This document shows, in pieces, positions 56,682-64,000 of a stretch of 64,000 nucleotides of DNA. The position numbers were made by a program, and so were the translations under genes. The stretch is from Trebonia sp050013875. GTDB taxonomy: Bacteria; Actinomycetota; Actinomycetes; Streptosporangiales; Streptosporangiaceae. Position 1 is the stretch's first letter. Every line of letters begins with the position of its first letter. The DNA lies in NCBI GenBank assembly GCA_050013875.1, contig JBEKEK010000042.1, positions 14,353 to 78,352 on the forward strand. The letters run 5' to 3'. The notes beneath the pieces are model-generated. The model was not told the origin of the DNA, did not search any database, and worked only from the letters and a program-made list of their open reading frames with translations.

Positions 56682-58276
56682 CCACTTCCATCGGCGACAC
56701 GTCGGCACCTGGTACGCGAAAATGGTGGGCTCTCGGCGCTCTGGGCCTGGCCGGCCTGGCGGTGGGCGTGGACGGGACGGTGCTCAGCGTGGCCCTGCCC
56801 ACGCTGGCCAAGGCGCTGCACGCGTCCGAGTCTGACCTGCAGTGGTTCTCGTCAGGCTATTTCCTCGTCCTGGCCGCGGCGATGCTCCCGGCCGGCCTGC
56901 TGGGCGACCGCTACGGCCGCAGGAAGGTCCTCCTTTCCTCGCTGGCGCTGTTCGGGATCGGATCGGCGGCGTGCGCGTACTCGACGTCGGTGGCGGAGTT
57001 CATGGCGGCCCGGTTGCTGATCGGGTTCGGCGGCGCCGGGATCATCGTGATGGCGTTCTCCGTCCTTACGGTGCTGTTCAGCAAGGCGGAGCGGCCGAAG
57101 GCGGTGGGGCTGATGGCGGGGGTCACCTTCGTGGCCTTCCCGATCGGCCCGATCCTCGGCGGCTGGCTGCTGAGCAGCTACTGGTGGGGCTGGGTGTTCC
57201 TGATCAACGTGCCGGTCGTCCTGATCAGCCTGGCCGCCGTCATCGCCCTAGTGCCGGAGTCCCGCGCCGCCCAGCGCCCGGGGCTTGACCTGGTGGGGGT
57301 GACGGCCTCGGCCGCCGGGCTGGTGGCGCTGACCTACGGCCTGATCCAGGCCGGCCAGGACGGCTGGGGCGATGCCGGGGCCCTGGCCCTGATGATCGCC
57401 GGAGTAGCGTTGCTGGCCGGCTTCCTCGCCTGGGAACGCCGGCTGACCCGCCGGCCGGGCGGCCAGCCGCTGATCGACCTGAGCCTGTTCGGCTCGCCCT
57501 CGTTCACCTGGGGCGTGATCCTGGCCGTGATGCCGATCCTGGCCATGCTCGGCATCCTGTTCACCATGCCGCAGTATTTCCAGGGCGTGCTCGGCACGAC
57601 CGCGATGGGCTCGGGCCTGCGGCTGCTGCCTCTGGTCGGCGGGCTGGTGGCCGGAGCTGTTCCCGCGGCTCTCGTCGTCCGCCTGGTCGGCGCCAAGGTG
57701 GCTGTCACGGCTGGCTTCGTCCTGCTCGCGGCCGGGCTGTTCGCGGGCGCTATGACGACCGTGAGCTCGGGCGGCCTGTACGTGGCGGCGTGGCTGGCGG
57801 TGGCCGGGCTGGGGACGGGCATCGCCATGGCCACCGCCATGTCCGCCGCGCTGGTCGAGCTGTCGGAAGACAAAAGCGGCGTCGGCTCGGCGGTGATGCA
57901 GGCGGTCAACAAGACTGGGGGTCCGCTCGGCATCGCCATCCTCGGCAGCGTGATGAGCGCCGGCTACCTGGCCCGCGTGCACCTGTCGGGTCTGCCGCCG
58001 GCCGCCGTCGCGGCCGTCCGCCAGAGCGTCTTCGGCGGCGTCGCGGTCGCCCAGAAAATCCACTCTGCTTCGCTGCTCGCGTCGGTGCGGACGGCCTTCG
58101 TTCACGGCATGGACCTGGCGCTTCTGGCGTCCGGCGGCATCGCCGTGGTGGGCATCGTCCTCACTCTGGTCTTCCTGCCGGCGTCGAACGCCCCCAAGAA
58201 GACGGTGCAGCCGGGCATGGATAAAGACGGCGAGGCTGTTGAAAAGCAGCCGGCAATCAACGATCAGGCTGCGTGA
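56678..58276 (+). CDS. MFS drug exporter, DHA2 (14-helix) type
   Basis: 532-residue transporter. Helix 1 LGLAGLAVGVDGTVLSVALPTLAKAL, motif A GLLGDRYGRRKVLLSS, motif C-like FVAFPIGPILGGWLLSSYWWGWVFLINVPVVL, fourteen hydrophobic segments, and a cytoplasmic charged tail. Relatives export quaternary ammonium compounds and antibiotics (QacA, Pur8, LfrA). ATG has AGAGGAG upstream. No regulator gene survives beside it. Confidence 0.9.
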   Translation: MTTSIGDTSAPGTRKWWALGALGLAGLAVGVDGTVLSVALPTLAKALHASESDLQWFSSGYFLVLAAAMLPAGLLGDRYGRRKVLLSSLALFGIGSAACAYSTSVAEFMAARLLIGFGGAGIIVMAFSVLTVLFSKAERPKAVGLMAGVTFVAFPIGPILGGWLLSSYWWGWVFLINVPVVLISLAAVIALVPESRAAQRPGLDLVGVTASAAGLVALTYGLIQAGQDGWGDAGALALMIAGVALLAGFLAWERRLTRRPGGQPLIDLSLFGSPSFTWGVILAVMPILAMLGILFTMPQYFQGVLGTTAMGSGLRLLPLVGGLVAGAVPAALVVRLVGAKVAVTAGFVLLAAGLFAGAMTTVSSGGLYVAAWLAVAGLGTGIAMATAMSAALVELSEDKSGVGSAVMQAVNKTGGPLGIAILGSVMSAGYLARVHLSGLPPAAVAAVRQSVFGGVAVAQKIHSASLLASVRTAFVHGMDLALLASGGIAVVGIVLTLVFLPASNAPKKTVQPGMDKDGEAVEKQPAINDQAA

Positions 58277-58389
58277 GCGCACAATAGCGAAGACCCCGGG
58301 CAGTGATTCATGGCTTTTGCGGCCAGGCCAAGATCGTGCTGCCGGACCAGCTTCGCGAAAAATGACGGGAGCATCCCCCCGCCGAAGTA

Positions 58390-58977
58390 ATGGTTGCGAT
58401 GACGTCCCGCAGCGGCCCCGCGATCACCGCGTGGGGCCTGTGGAAGCAGCGCCAGATCGTCGTGCCGGCGTCGATCATCACAAGCGTCCTGCTCCTCTGC
58501 GACGCGTGGTTCGACCTGCTCACCGCAAATGGGCATCGAGACCTGATTGCGAGCGCCGCGTCGGCGATGTTCGGTGAAGTGCCTCTAGCCATAATGCTGA
58601 TCCTGATTAGCATCCGGGCCCTGTACGTGGGCGCACGCGCTAGAGCAGGACACCCGGGTCTTATCGCTATGGCATACCCAGCTGATCACATTCCCCGGCC
58701 GTTCAAAGACCCGGTAAATCCCTGGGAATTCTTCAAGTGGCTGGCCGACGAGGAGGAGCTCCCGGACCCGATGGCCGGACAGAAGCCGCCCATGTCCCCG
58801 ACAAGCCCGTCTCGGTCTTCACTGGCGATGAGCTCCGTCGGCTGGAGCGGGCGTGCGCCGGGCGGGGCTTCCAGGAGCGCCGCGACGCAGCGGTGTCGAT
58901 CTGTGGCACCGGGAGGAGATCATAGTGGTGGACTCGCGGATGCGCGCTGGCTGCCTGAGCAGCTTGAGAACTTTTAG
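58390..58977 (+). CDS. Membrane protein fused by decay to integrase remnant
   Basis: 195 residues. The first 95 form a plausible two-helix membrane protein (QIVVPASIITSVLLLCDAWFDLLTANG, FGEVPLAIMLILISIRALYVG), a layout common in actinomycete proteins of unknown function. From about 58726 the same frame reads EFFKWLADEEELPDPMAGQKPP, the N-terminal core-binding region of a tyrosine recombinase, then loses sense. The reading frame is thus probably a chimera of two damaged genes. Confidence 0.45.
   Translation: MVAMTSRSGPAITAWGLWKQRQIVVPASIITSVLLLCDAWFDLLTANGHRDLIASAASAMFGEVPLAIMLILISIRALYVGARARAGHPGLIAMAYPADHIPRPFKDPVNPWEFFKWLADEEELPDPMAGQKPPMSPTSPSRSSLAMSSVGWSGRAPGGASRSAATQRCRSVAPGGDHSGGLADARWLPEQLENF
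58726..58935 (+). pseudogene. Tyrosine recombinase/integrase remnant
   Basis: Pieces of a phage-type integrase occur in successive frames: FFKWLADEEELPDPMAGQKPP, then VPDKPVSVFTGDELRRLERACAGRGFQERRDAAV, then DLWHREEIIV. This is the usual order of an actinomycete tyrosine recombinase, but with at least two frame changes and a deletion before the catalytic domain. No catalytic Arg or Tyr is left. Indicates past integration near here. Confidence 0.65.
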
Positions 58978-60278
58978 GGCTGACAAGGTTTTCCGCCTGC
59001 GGTTTGGCTGGGCGCGGTATCGGGATTTTCCTGGGCGTCGGCTGCGGATGTCGCGCTCATATAGAGAGGACGGGCGCGCCGCCCGTTCAGCGACCACCAT
59101 GCGGCCCCGACAATGACGGAGGCTGCGCCAGCGACTATGCCTACGGTCCTGACCCCGGTCACCGCGAGCAATCCGGCGAAGGCCGCCAGCGAGACCCTGG
59201 ACGCCGCGCCATAGGTAGTCATGTGCAAGCTGGTGATCCTGCCTCTCAGGCGCTCAGGCGCGGTAGCCAGCAGGATCGTCGCGTCAAGGGCGATGATCAC
59301 GCCGCTCGCGGTGCGCATGACCGCCAGCAGCGCCGCGCCCCATGCGGGCCAGCCCTGCAGGAACATGACGCCCCACGCGGCGCCCTGCAGCACGTAAGCC
59401 AGCGCGTAGGCAGCCAGCTGCGACCCCCGTCTGAGGCGGACCGCCAGTACCGAGCCCAGGATCACCGCGGCGCCATCCACAACGTAGAACACGCCGAGCA
59501 GCAATCCGCCGCCGTGCAAGTCGTTCGTGACGTAGGCGGCGAGCAAGACGTTGTAGGCACCGCCGATGAGGCCCCAGGAGATGCCTACCCAGATAACTGA
59601 CCTGGTCAGGGGCAGCGCCCGCAGTGCGGTAAAGCCCTCCGCCAGGTCGGCAGGCAGAGACCGGAGAGCGCCGCCTGCCTGTGTACCCGGCTGGAATGCC
59701 GGCGATGCGAGAGCCAGCAGGGGCACGGTCGCCGCGAGCTGGAGCCCCGCGGCTGCTGATAGCGCAGCGCTTGTGCTCCAAGCCGACAAGACCCCGCCAA
59801 GCGCCGCGCCAGCGATCGTCATGACGCCGCTCACAGAGCCAATCGCGGCGTTGGCCGCGGCGCGACTGCGGTCCTCGCGGACCAGCGCATACAGCCACCG
59901 CTGCCGCGCTGGCGGCCAGACCGCGCCGGCGGCCCCCTGCAAGCCGTAGCATGCCGCGACCTCCCACAGGCCGACCCTCAGCAGCACAAGCACGCCCAGC
60001 AGGCTAAGCGCCTGAACCGTCATGGAGCCCAGCGCCAGCCTCCGCACATCGTGGCGATCGGCCATCGCGCCGGCGAACGGCATGCACAACAGGGCAGGCA
60101 GCGTGCCGACGAGTTCCACAATCGCGAGTGAAGAAGCCGAGAAATGGTGGAGCACGTATACGAAAACAGCCACCAGCATGACCCAGGAGGCACCTTCGTT
60201 TCCCGCACTTGCCGCCCACAGCAGCATTACGCGCCGATTCCCGGGCCGCAGTCCGCTGCCTGGCGGGGCGGTAGTCAT
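58974..60278 (-). CDS. MFS transporter, EntS-like 12-helix exporter
   Basis: 434 residues: VMLLWAASAGNEGASWVMLVAVFVYVLHHFSASSLAIVELVGTLPALLCMPFAGAMADRHDVRRLAL is the N-terminal pair with a motif-A variant ADRHDVRR; twelve hydrophobic segments follow. Resembles enterobactin-exporter/macrolide-efflux MFS proteins (EntS, MefA). Substrate unknown. Confidence 0.85.
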   Translation of the reverse strand: MTTAPPGSGLRPGNRRVMLLWAASAGNEGASWVMLVAVFVYVLHHFSASSLAIVELVGTLPALLCMPFAGAMADRHDVRRLALGSMTVQALSLLGVLVLLRVGLWEVAACYGLQGAAGAVWPPARQRWLYALVREDRSRAAANAAIGSVSGVMTIAGAALGGVLSAWSTSAALSAAAGLQLAATVPLLALASPAFQPGTQAGGALRSLPADLAEGFTALRALPLTRSVIWVGISWGLIGGAYNVLLAAYVTNDLHGGGLLLGVFYVVDGAAVILGSVLAVRLRRGSQLAAYALAYVLQGAAWGVMFLQGWPAWGAALLAVMRTASGVIIALDATILLATAPERLRGRITSLHMTTYGAASRVSLAAFAGLLAVTGVRTVGIVAGAASVIVGAAWWSLNGRRARPLYMSATSAADAQENPDTAPSQTAGGKPCQP

Positions 60279-60330
60279 CGTCAGGTTGGCGCTGCTGGTC
60301 TGGGCGGCGGCCCGTATCCGCCGCCGGCCG

Positions 60331-60519
60331 CTAGTCCCACGCTGTCCCCGCTGGCACGCGGGGGGTCGTGTTGAGGCGGTTGAAGAAGTCCGCCGTCACC
60401 TGGTTCCGGAACGGGCCGCGGCCGTCGCGGATCATGCGGGTGATCGTCCGGGTCAGCGCGAACGTCACCACGAAGGCCAGAAAGCACAGCATGAGGGGCA
60501 GCTTCCCCGCCGCGAGCAC
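60331..60519 (-). pseudogene. Truncated membrane protein fragment
   Basis: 62 residues from GTG 60519: one membrane helix (LPLMLCFLAFVVTFALTRTITRMIRDGRGPFRNQVT) then unrelated tail. The helix and RMIRDGRGPFRN match the N-terminus of larger actinobacterial membrane proteins, which continue with more helices. Here the remainder is missing. Confidence 0.45.
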
Positions 60520-60760
60520 GTCGCGCTGACGGCTGTCTGTGCGGGAACGCTCGCACCGGTCTCGCGCATGCTTCGCGCTCCAGCGGAGGGAAACCACGGT
60601 CCGTTCACTCTGGAGGATCTTCGGGTTTCCGGTTACCCGCGTAGTTCCGGGGTCCGTGAGTTGCGCCGGAGCGGCATCAGGCGTTGACTGGACGTGCGGC
60701 CTTGTTGGCCCGGACCCTGCGCTCACCCGCCGCTTTATCCCAACGACGGCGGGAGCACTT

Positions 60761-60889
60761 ATGAACGAGCAGATCAATTTTCCTCGTCGGTACCGGGTCG
60801 ACTTGGTGTTTCCGCCCTGGGAAGGCCGCCTGCCCGGGGCGCTGGCGCTGAGCATCGCCCGAGCTGCCCCTGCGGGCGAGCAGCGATGA
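60761..60889 (+). CDS. Short ORF coupled to DevS-like kinase
   Basis: 42 residues (NEQINFPRRYRVDLVFPPWEGRLPGALALSI...) with GGGAG upstream of the ATG. Its stop shares ATGA with the kinase start, so it may be a leader that couples translation. No family recognised. Confidence 0.45.
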   Translation: MNEQINFPRRYRVDLVFPPWEGRLPGALALSIARAAPAGEQR

Positions 60890-62613
60890 CCGCCATATCG
60901 GGTGGTCCGGCGGCGAGTGCCGCGGACGAGGCCGGCCGCCTGAGCTTCCCGGATGCGCCGCGGCTGGAGCTCGATGGGCTGCTGGTGCAGCTGGTGGATC
61001 AGGCCGGCGGCGTGCTGGCCACGCAGGGGCGGCTGCGCGGGCTGCTTCGCGCCAACGCCCTGGTAGCCGGCGACCTGAGCCTTCCGGTGGTGCTGCGGCA
61101 GATCGTCGGCGCCGCCCGGGACCTCCTCGGCGCCCGCTACGCGGCCCTCGGCGTGCTCGGCCGCGACGGGGAGCTGGAGCAGTTCGTGCACAACGGCATG
61201 GACGACGCCCTAGTTGCGGCGATCGGCGACCTGCCCCGTGGCCGGGGGATCCTGGGCCCGCTGATCAGCGAGCCGGCCCCGATCCGGCTCGCCCGCCTCA
61301 GCGCTCACCATGCGGCGGCGGGATTCCCGCCGGGTCACCCGCCGATGGGCAGCTTCCTCGGCGTCCCTGTCCGCATCGGGGATGAGGTCTTCGGCAACCT
61401 CTACCTCACCGAGCCCGCCGCGGGCGGTGAGTTCACCGCCGACGACGAGGAACTGGCGATCGCGCTCGCCGCCACCGCCGGAGCGGCGATCGCGAACGCG
61501 CGGCGGTTCGCCGAATCCGAGCAGCGCCGCCGCTGGCTCGACGCCTCCGCCCAGCTGACACCGCTGTTGCTAGCTGAGAGCCAGGGACGTTCGCACGCGC
61601 TGATCACCGGGCACGCGGCAGCCGCCGCGGACGCGGACTTCGCCGTCCTGGCCGTGCCCGGCAATTCGGGCCAGGTCATCGTGACGGGCGTCGCCGGCCC
61701 GCTGGCGGCGGGACTGATGAACCGCACAGCGCCGCTGGCCGGCTCGCTGACCGGGCAGGTCATCGGCAGCGGCAAGCCAAGCCTGATCACCGGGGACCGC
61801 CTCGAGGGGCCAGCCGCGGCGCTCGACGCCAGGATAGGCCCCCTGATCGCCGTCCCGCTGACGGCAGGCGAGCGCATCCTCGGCGCACTGATGCTGGGAC
61901 GGAGGGCGGCGGGCCCGGGGTTCACCGAATCGGACCTGGGCATGGCCGCCTCGTTCGCCGGCCATGCCGCCGTGGCCATGGAGCTCGCCCAGGCCCGCGC
62001 CGACCAGATCGTGCTGGCCCGGGCGGAAGACCACGACCGCATCGCGGGCGACCTGCACGACCAGGTCATCGGAGAACTGTTCGCCCTCGGCATGAAACTT
62101 CAGAGCCAGGTCGCCCGCAGCGATCCGGCCGCCGCCGAGCGGGTCAACGGCTACGTCGACACCCTCGACCAGGTCATCAGCGACATCCGCACCAGCATCT
62201 TCGGGCTCCGGCAGCGCCGCTATGCCCCGGTCGGCCTGCAGGCCCGGGTCATGGAGATCATCGAGGAGCACGCCCCGCAGCTCGGCTTCACCGCCAGCGC
62301 CAGCTTCACCCTCCCGGTCGGCCCTGGCCCGGACGAGAACCTGGCCCATGACATCCTGGCCGTCACCCGCGAGGCCCTGTCCAACTGTGCCCGCCACGCC
62401 CACGCCACCGCTGTCAGCATCGCCTTGGCCGGGCAAGACGAGCTGATCACCCTGGACATCACCGACAACGGCCGCGGCCTCGGCACCCCCATCAGGTCCA
62501 GCGGCCTGGCTAGCATGCGCCACCGCGCGGAAAGCAACGGCGGGACCCTGCAGATCACCGTCCCCGTCGGCGGAGGCACGCAGCTGACCTGGACCGCCCG
62601 CCCACGTCAGTAA
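60886..62613 (+). CDS. DevS/DosS-like GAF histidine kinase
   Basis: 575 residues with two GAF domains (about 55-205 and 220-370; GARYAALGVLGRDGELEQFVHNG, GSFLGVPVRIGDEVFGNLYLTE) and a NarL-type kinase: HisKA_3 with phosphorylated His in DRIAGDLHDQVIGELFALGM, HATPase_c with ALSNCARHAHATAVSI and ITDNGRGLG. In DosS/DosT the first GAF binds haem and senses oxygen, NO or CO. The matching NarL-type response regulator is not adjacent. Soluble, no membrane segment. Confidence 0.92.
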   Translation: MTAISGGPAASAADEAGRLSFPDAPRLELDGLLVQLVDQAGGVLATQGRLRGLLRANALVAGDLSLPVVLRQIVGAARDLLGARYAALGVLGRDGELEQFVHNGMDDALVAAIGDLPRGRGILGPLISEPAPIRLARLSAHHAAAGFPPGHPPMGSFLGVPVRIGDEVFGNLYLTEPAAGGEFTADDEELAIALAATAGAAIANARRFAESEQRRRWLDASAQLTPLLLAESQGRSHALITGHAAAAADADFAVLAVPGNSGQVIVTGVAGPLAAGLMNRTAPLAGSLTGQVIGSGKPSLITGDRLEGPAAALDARIGPLIAVPLTAGERILGALMLGRRAAGPGFTESDLGMAASFAGHAAVAMELAQARADQIVLARAEDHDRIAGDLHDQVIGELFALGMKLQSQVARSDPAAAERVNGYVDTLDQVISDIRTSIFGLRQRRYAPVGLQARVMEIIEEHAPQLGFTASASFTLPVGPGPDENLAHDILAVTREALSNCARHAHATAVSIALAGQDELITLDITDNGRGLGTPIRSSGLASMRHRAESNGGTLQITVPVGGGTQLTWTARPRQ

Positions 62614-63902
62614 GGACGGTGCCCCGTGGCGGTATTTGTGCTCGTGGCGCATGCGGGGTTGAACATGCTGTGCGCGGCCCCGGTCCGGCCGGCCGGTGGG
62701 CTTCGTCCATGGCCACCCACTGCGGCAGGCGGGTCGCCATGCGGTGTGCTTCGATCTCGCCGGCCAGGCGCCGCGTAGCTGGCCTGGCCGTTGGCGTCGA
62801 GCTGGGACACGTCTACGACCACGGAGGAGTAGCCGTTGCGCAGCAGGCGCAGTCCGTCGGCTGGATCGGCGAGATGGTCTTCCTGCCGTAGCCGCAGGCA
62901 GACGGTGCCGGGCGCAAGTCGTGGCAGAAGCCCTGCCGTTTCGGGACCTTGTGCCCTCGGCCGCAGCCGAGGCGGCGGGCATCCTGCTTGCAAGCGGGCA
63001 GGCCCGGGCAGTCACCGATGGCGCGGAGATCCGCCGCCTGGCGGCACTGACCGTGCCTTCCTGGGGCACCTGGGAAAACGACCATTTCATCAGCATCTCG
63101 CCGACGATTGTGAACGGGCGGCGCGTCAGCAGCCAGCGACTGACAGGAAGCATCAGCGCGCATCATTTCTGAACGCCGGCTGGCGATCACCTGGTGTCGC
63201 TCCCGCCGCTGGTGACCGCCGCGCGCCCCGCCTCCAGGCGCGCGACTGGGACGCGGAACGGCGAGCACGACACGTTGTCCAGGTCCATCGATGCCAGCCA
63301 CGCAAGCTCCTGGGATGACGAGCGGCAGGCCGCCGCCGAAGAGGACCAGCAGCTTAGCGATAGCACCAGGTCGGAGAGGATCTCCTCGGTACCGATGGGC
63401 TGTCCTCGGCCTCCAGGGCCCTTGGTCCGGGACCATCGGCATCGGGTAAGGCGAGCTTCGTCCCCTGCTGGGATGCGGCATTCGCCGGCCTACGCGGTCA
63501 AGGCACAGCGGGGCCCCCGCGCAACCTTGCCGTCCTGCATAGCCCGCTGCTCAGGGCGGTTGCCGTCCGGTATTGGGCACGGACCATGCGCTCGGCCTTA
63601 TTAGCGGGACAGGCTGTAAGACATCAGACAGGCGAAGAACGAAGTGAGAGCGATGACCGTATCAGGCGCACGTCGCGCCCGCAGCAGCTTACGAGCTCAT
63701 CCCAACTGACCTGGCGATCAGTCTGGTCCTGGCATCTTGTCAGCATGCAGCGGCCAGAACGCGGCCGTTAGGGCCAAAGGGCCCGCCGGGCGGTGACGTC
63801 TGGCCGTGACGCACCCTGCCAGTGCGGCGGAAGACTCATGTCTGACAGCTCAACCTGAGCGGACCGGTCGGACATCGGCCCGCCTCACAAGGAGGCATTA
63901 CG
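62614..63902. other. Decayed region without intact genes
   Basis: 1.3 kb with open frames of poor composition. It holds the ATPase remnant at 62690-62889. The stretch 62930-63172 on the plus strand (FRDLVPSAAAEAAGILLASGQ, WGTWENDHFISISP) looks protein-like but has no start or family. Nothing else is supported. Confidence 0.45.
62690..62889 (-). pseudogene. HerA/DUF87-type ATPase remnant
   Basis: On the minus strand one frame reads DGLRLLRNGYSSVVVDVSQLDANGQASYAA, and after a frame change EIEAHRMATRLPQWVAMDEAH. Together they match the Walker B neighbourhood (VVDVS...  MDEAH) of HerA-like ATPase domains found fused to HAD proteins in actinomycetes. No Walker A or start is present; a fragment only. 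Confidence 0.45.
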
Positions 63903-64000
63903 ATGCGCCGCTTCTCACCCCGTACCCTGCTCGCCGCGGCGAGCGCCGCCCTGGCGGCGGTGTTGCTGATCGCCGGCGGCCTGACGCTGTGGGGCTCGGC
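63903..64000 (+). CDS. Secreted or membrane protein, 5' end only
   Basis: ATG after AAGGAGG opens MRRFSPRTLLAAASAALAA followed by VLLIAGGLTLWGS, a signal peptide or signal anchor, and runs off the window end. Function cannot be told. Confidence 0.6.
   Translation, partial: MRRFSPRTLLAAASAALAAVLLIAGGLTLWGS

Noticed and set aside
62813..63481. 222-codon open frame on the minus strand
   Set aside because: Low-complexity translation; only the HerA-like stretch at its downstream end, in other frames, is meaningful.
1..64000. tRNA, rRNA, CRISPR arrays, intact insertion sequences
   Set aside because: Looked for T-loop GTTCGAATC-type sequences, rRNA blocks, regularly spaced repeats and transposase motifs; none found. 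Absence by eye is not proof; a covariance-model scan would settle it.

Overview
The window is high-GC DNA, about 70 percent by eye, with dense coding on both strands, many GTG and TTG starts and many 4-base ATGA or GTGA gene overlaps. The gene content points to a soil-type actinomycete (Actinomycetota): an F420-dependent luciferase-like oxidoreductase, a mycothiol-dependent maleylpyruvate isomerase, a SigK/RskA pair, a rifamycin-associated element in front of a rifampin phosphotransferase, a LAL-type LuxR regulator and a DevS/DosS-like kinase. I cannot name the genus. No rRNA, tRNA or CRISPR array was seen.

Layout. 0-6.4 kb: sigK/rskA, a 2OG-Fe(II) dioxygenase, an LLM oxidoreductase, class II DAHP synthase, two VOC proteins and a sigma-region-4 remnant. 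6.5-11.5 kb: RAE plus rifampin phosphotransferase, an APH-fold kinase, an alpha/beta hydrolase and a Cys-rich small protein. 11.7-14 kb: fasciclin lipoprotein and a membrane-anchored sulfite-oxidase-like molybdoenzyme, both typical of SigK-associated loci. 14.3-17.2 kb: phosphopantetheinyl transferase, alditol-oxidase-like flavoprotein, VOC plus AraC pair. 17.4-25.0 kb: the most unusual cluster, a response regulator fused to a PIG-L deacetylase, then ATP-grasp, PHP phosphoesterase, GT2 glycosyltransferase, a tiny membrane protein, a hybrid histidine kinase and a histidine phosphatase, mostly overlapping. 25-37 kb: HAD phosphatase, MFS exporter with divergent HxlR regulator and clear palindromic operators, AAA ATPase, pyrophosphatase, amino-acid permease, secreted hydrolase, LAL regulator and a secreted protein.

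37-41 kb: fumarylacetoacetase, an MFS transporter broken by a deletion, and maleylpyruvate isomerase, which together suggest gentisate or homogentisate catabolism. 41.7-45 kb: TetM/OtrA-type ribosomal protection protein and a second APH-fold kinase. 45.2-48.3 kb: a lower-GC insert with only two overlapping genes, a KAP-family P-loop NTPase and an Hsp70/actin-fold ATPase. 48.5-54.6 kb: zinc alcohol dehydrogenase, MetE-like protein, and an overlapping operon of two PEP-synthase-like half-proteins plus an inositol-monophosphatase-like enzyme, whose subunit layout matches phenylphosphate synthase. 54.6-64 kb: a decaying zone with broken genes (universal stress protein, tyrosine recombinase, HerA-like ATPase) around two intact MFS transporters and a DevS-like kinase.

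Two clusters are the best candidates for undescribed systems: the two-component/PIG-L/ATP-grasp/PHP/GT2 operon (17.4-25.0 kb), read here as phosphorelay-controlled synthesis and tailoring of a surface glycan, and the KAP-Hsp70 pair (45.3-48.3 kb), read as a transferred accessory or defence module. The split PEP-utiliser operon is a third, metabolic, candidate.
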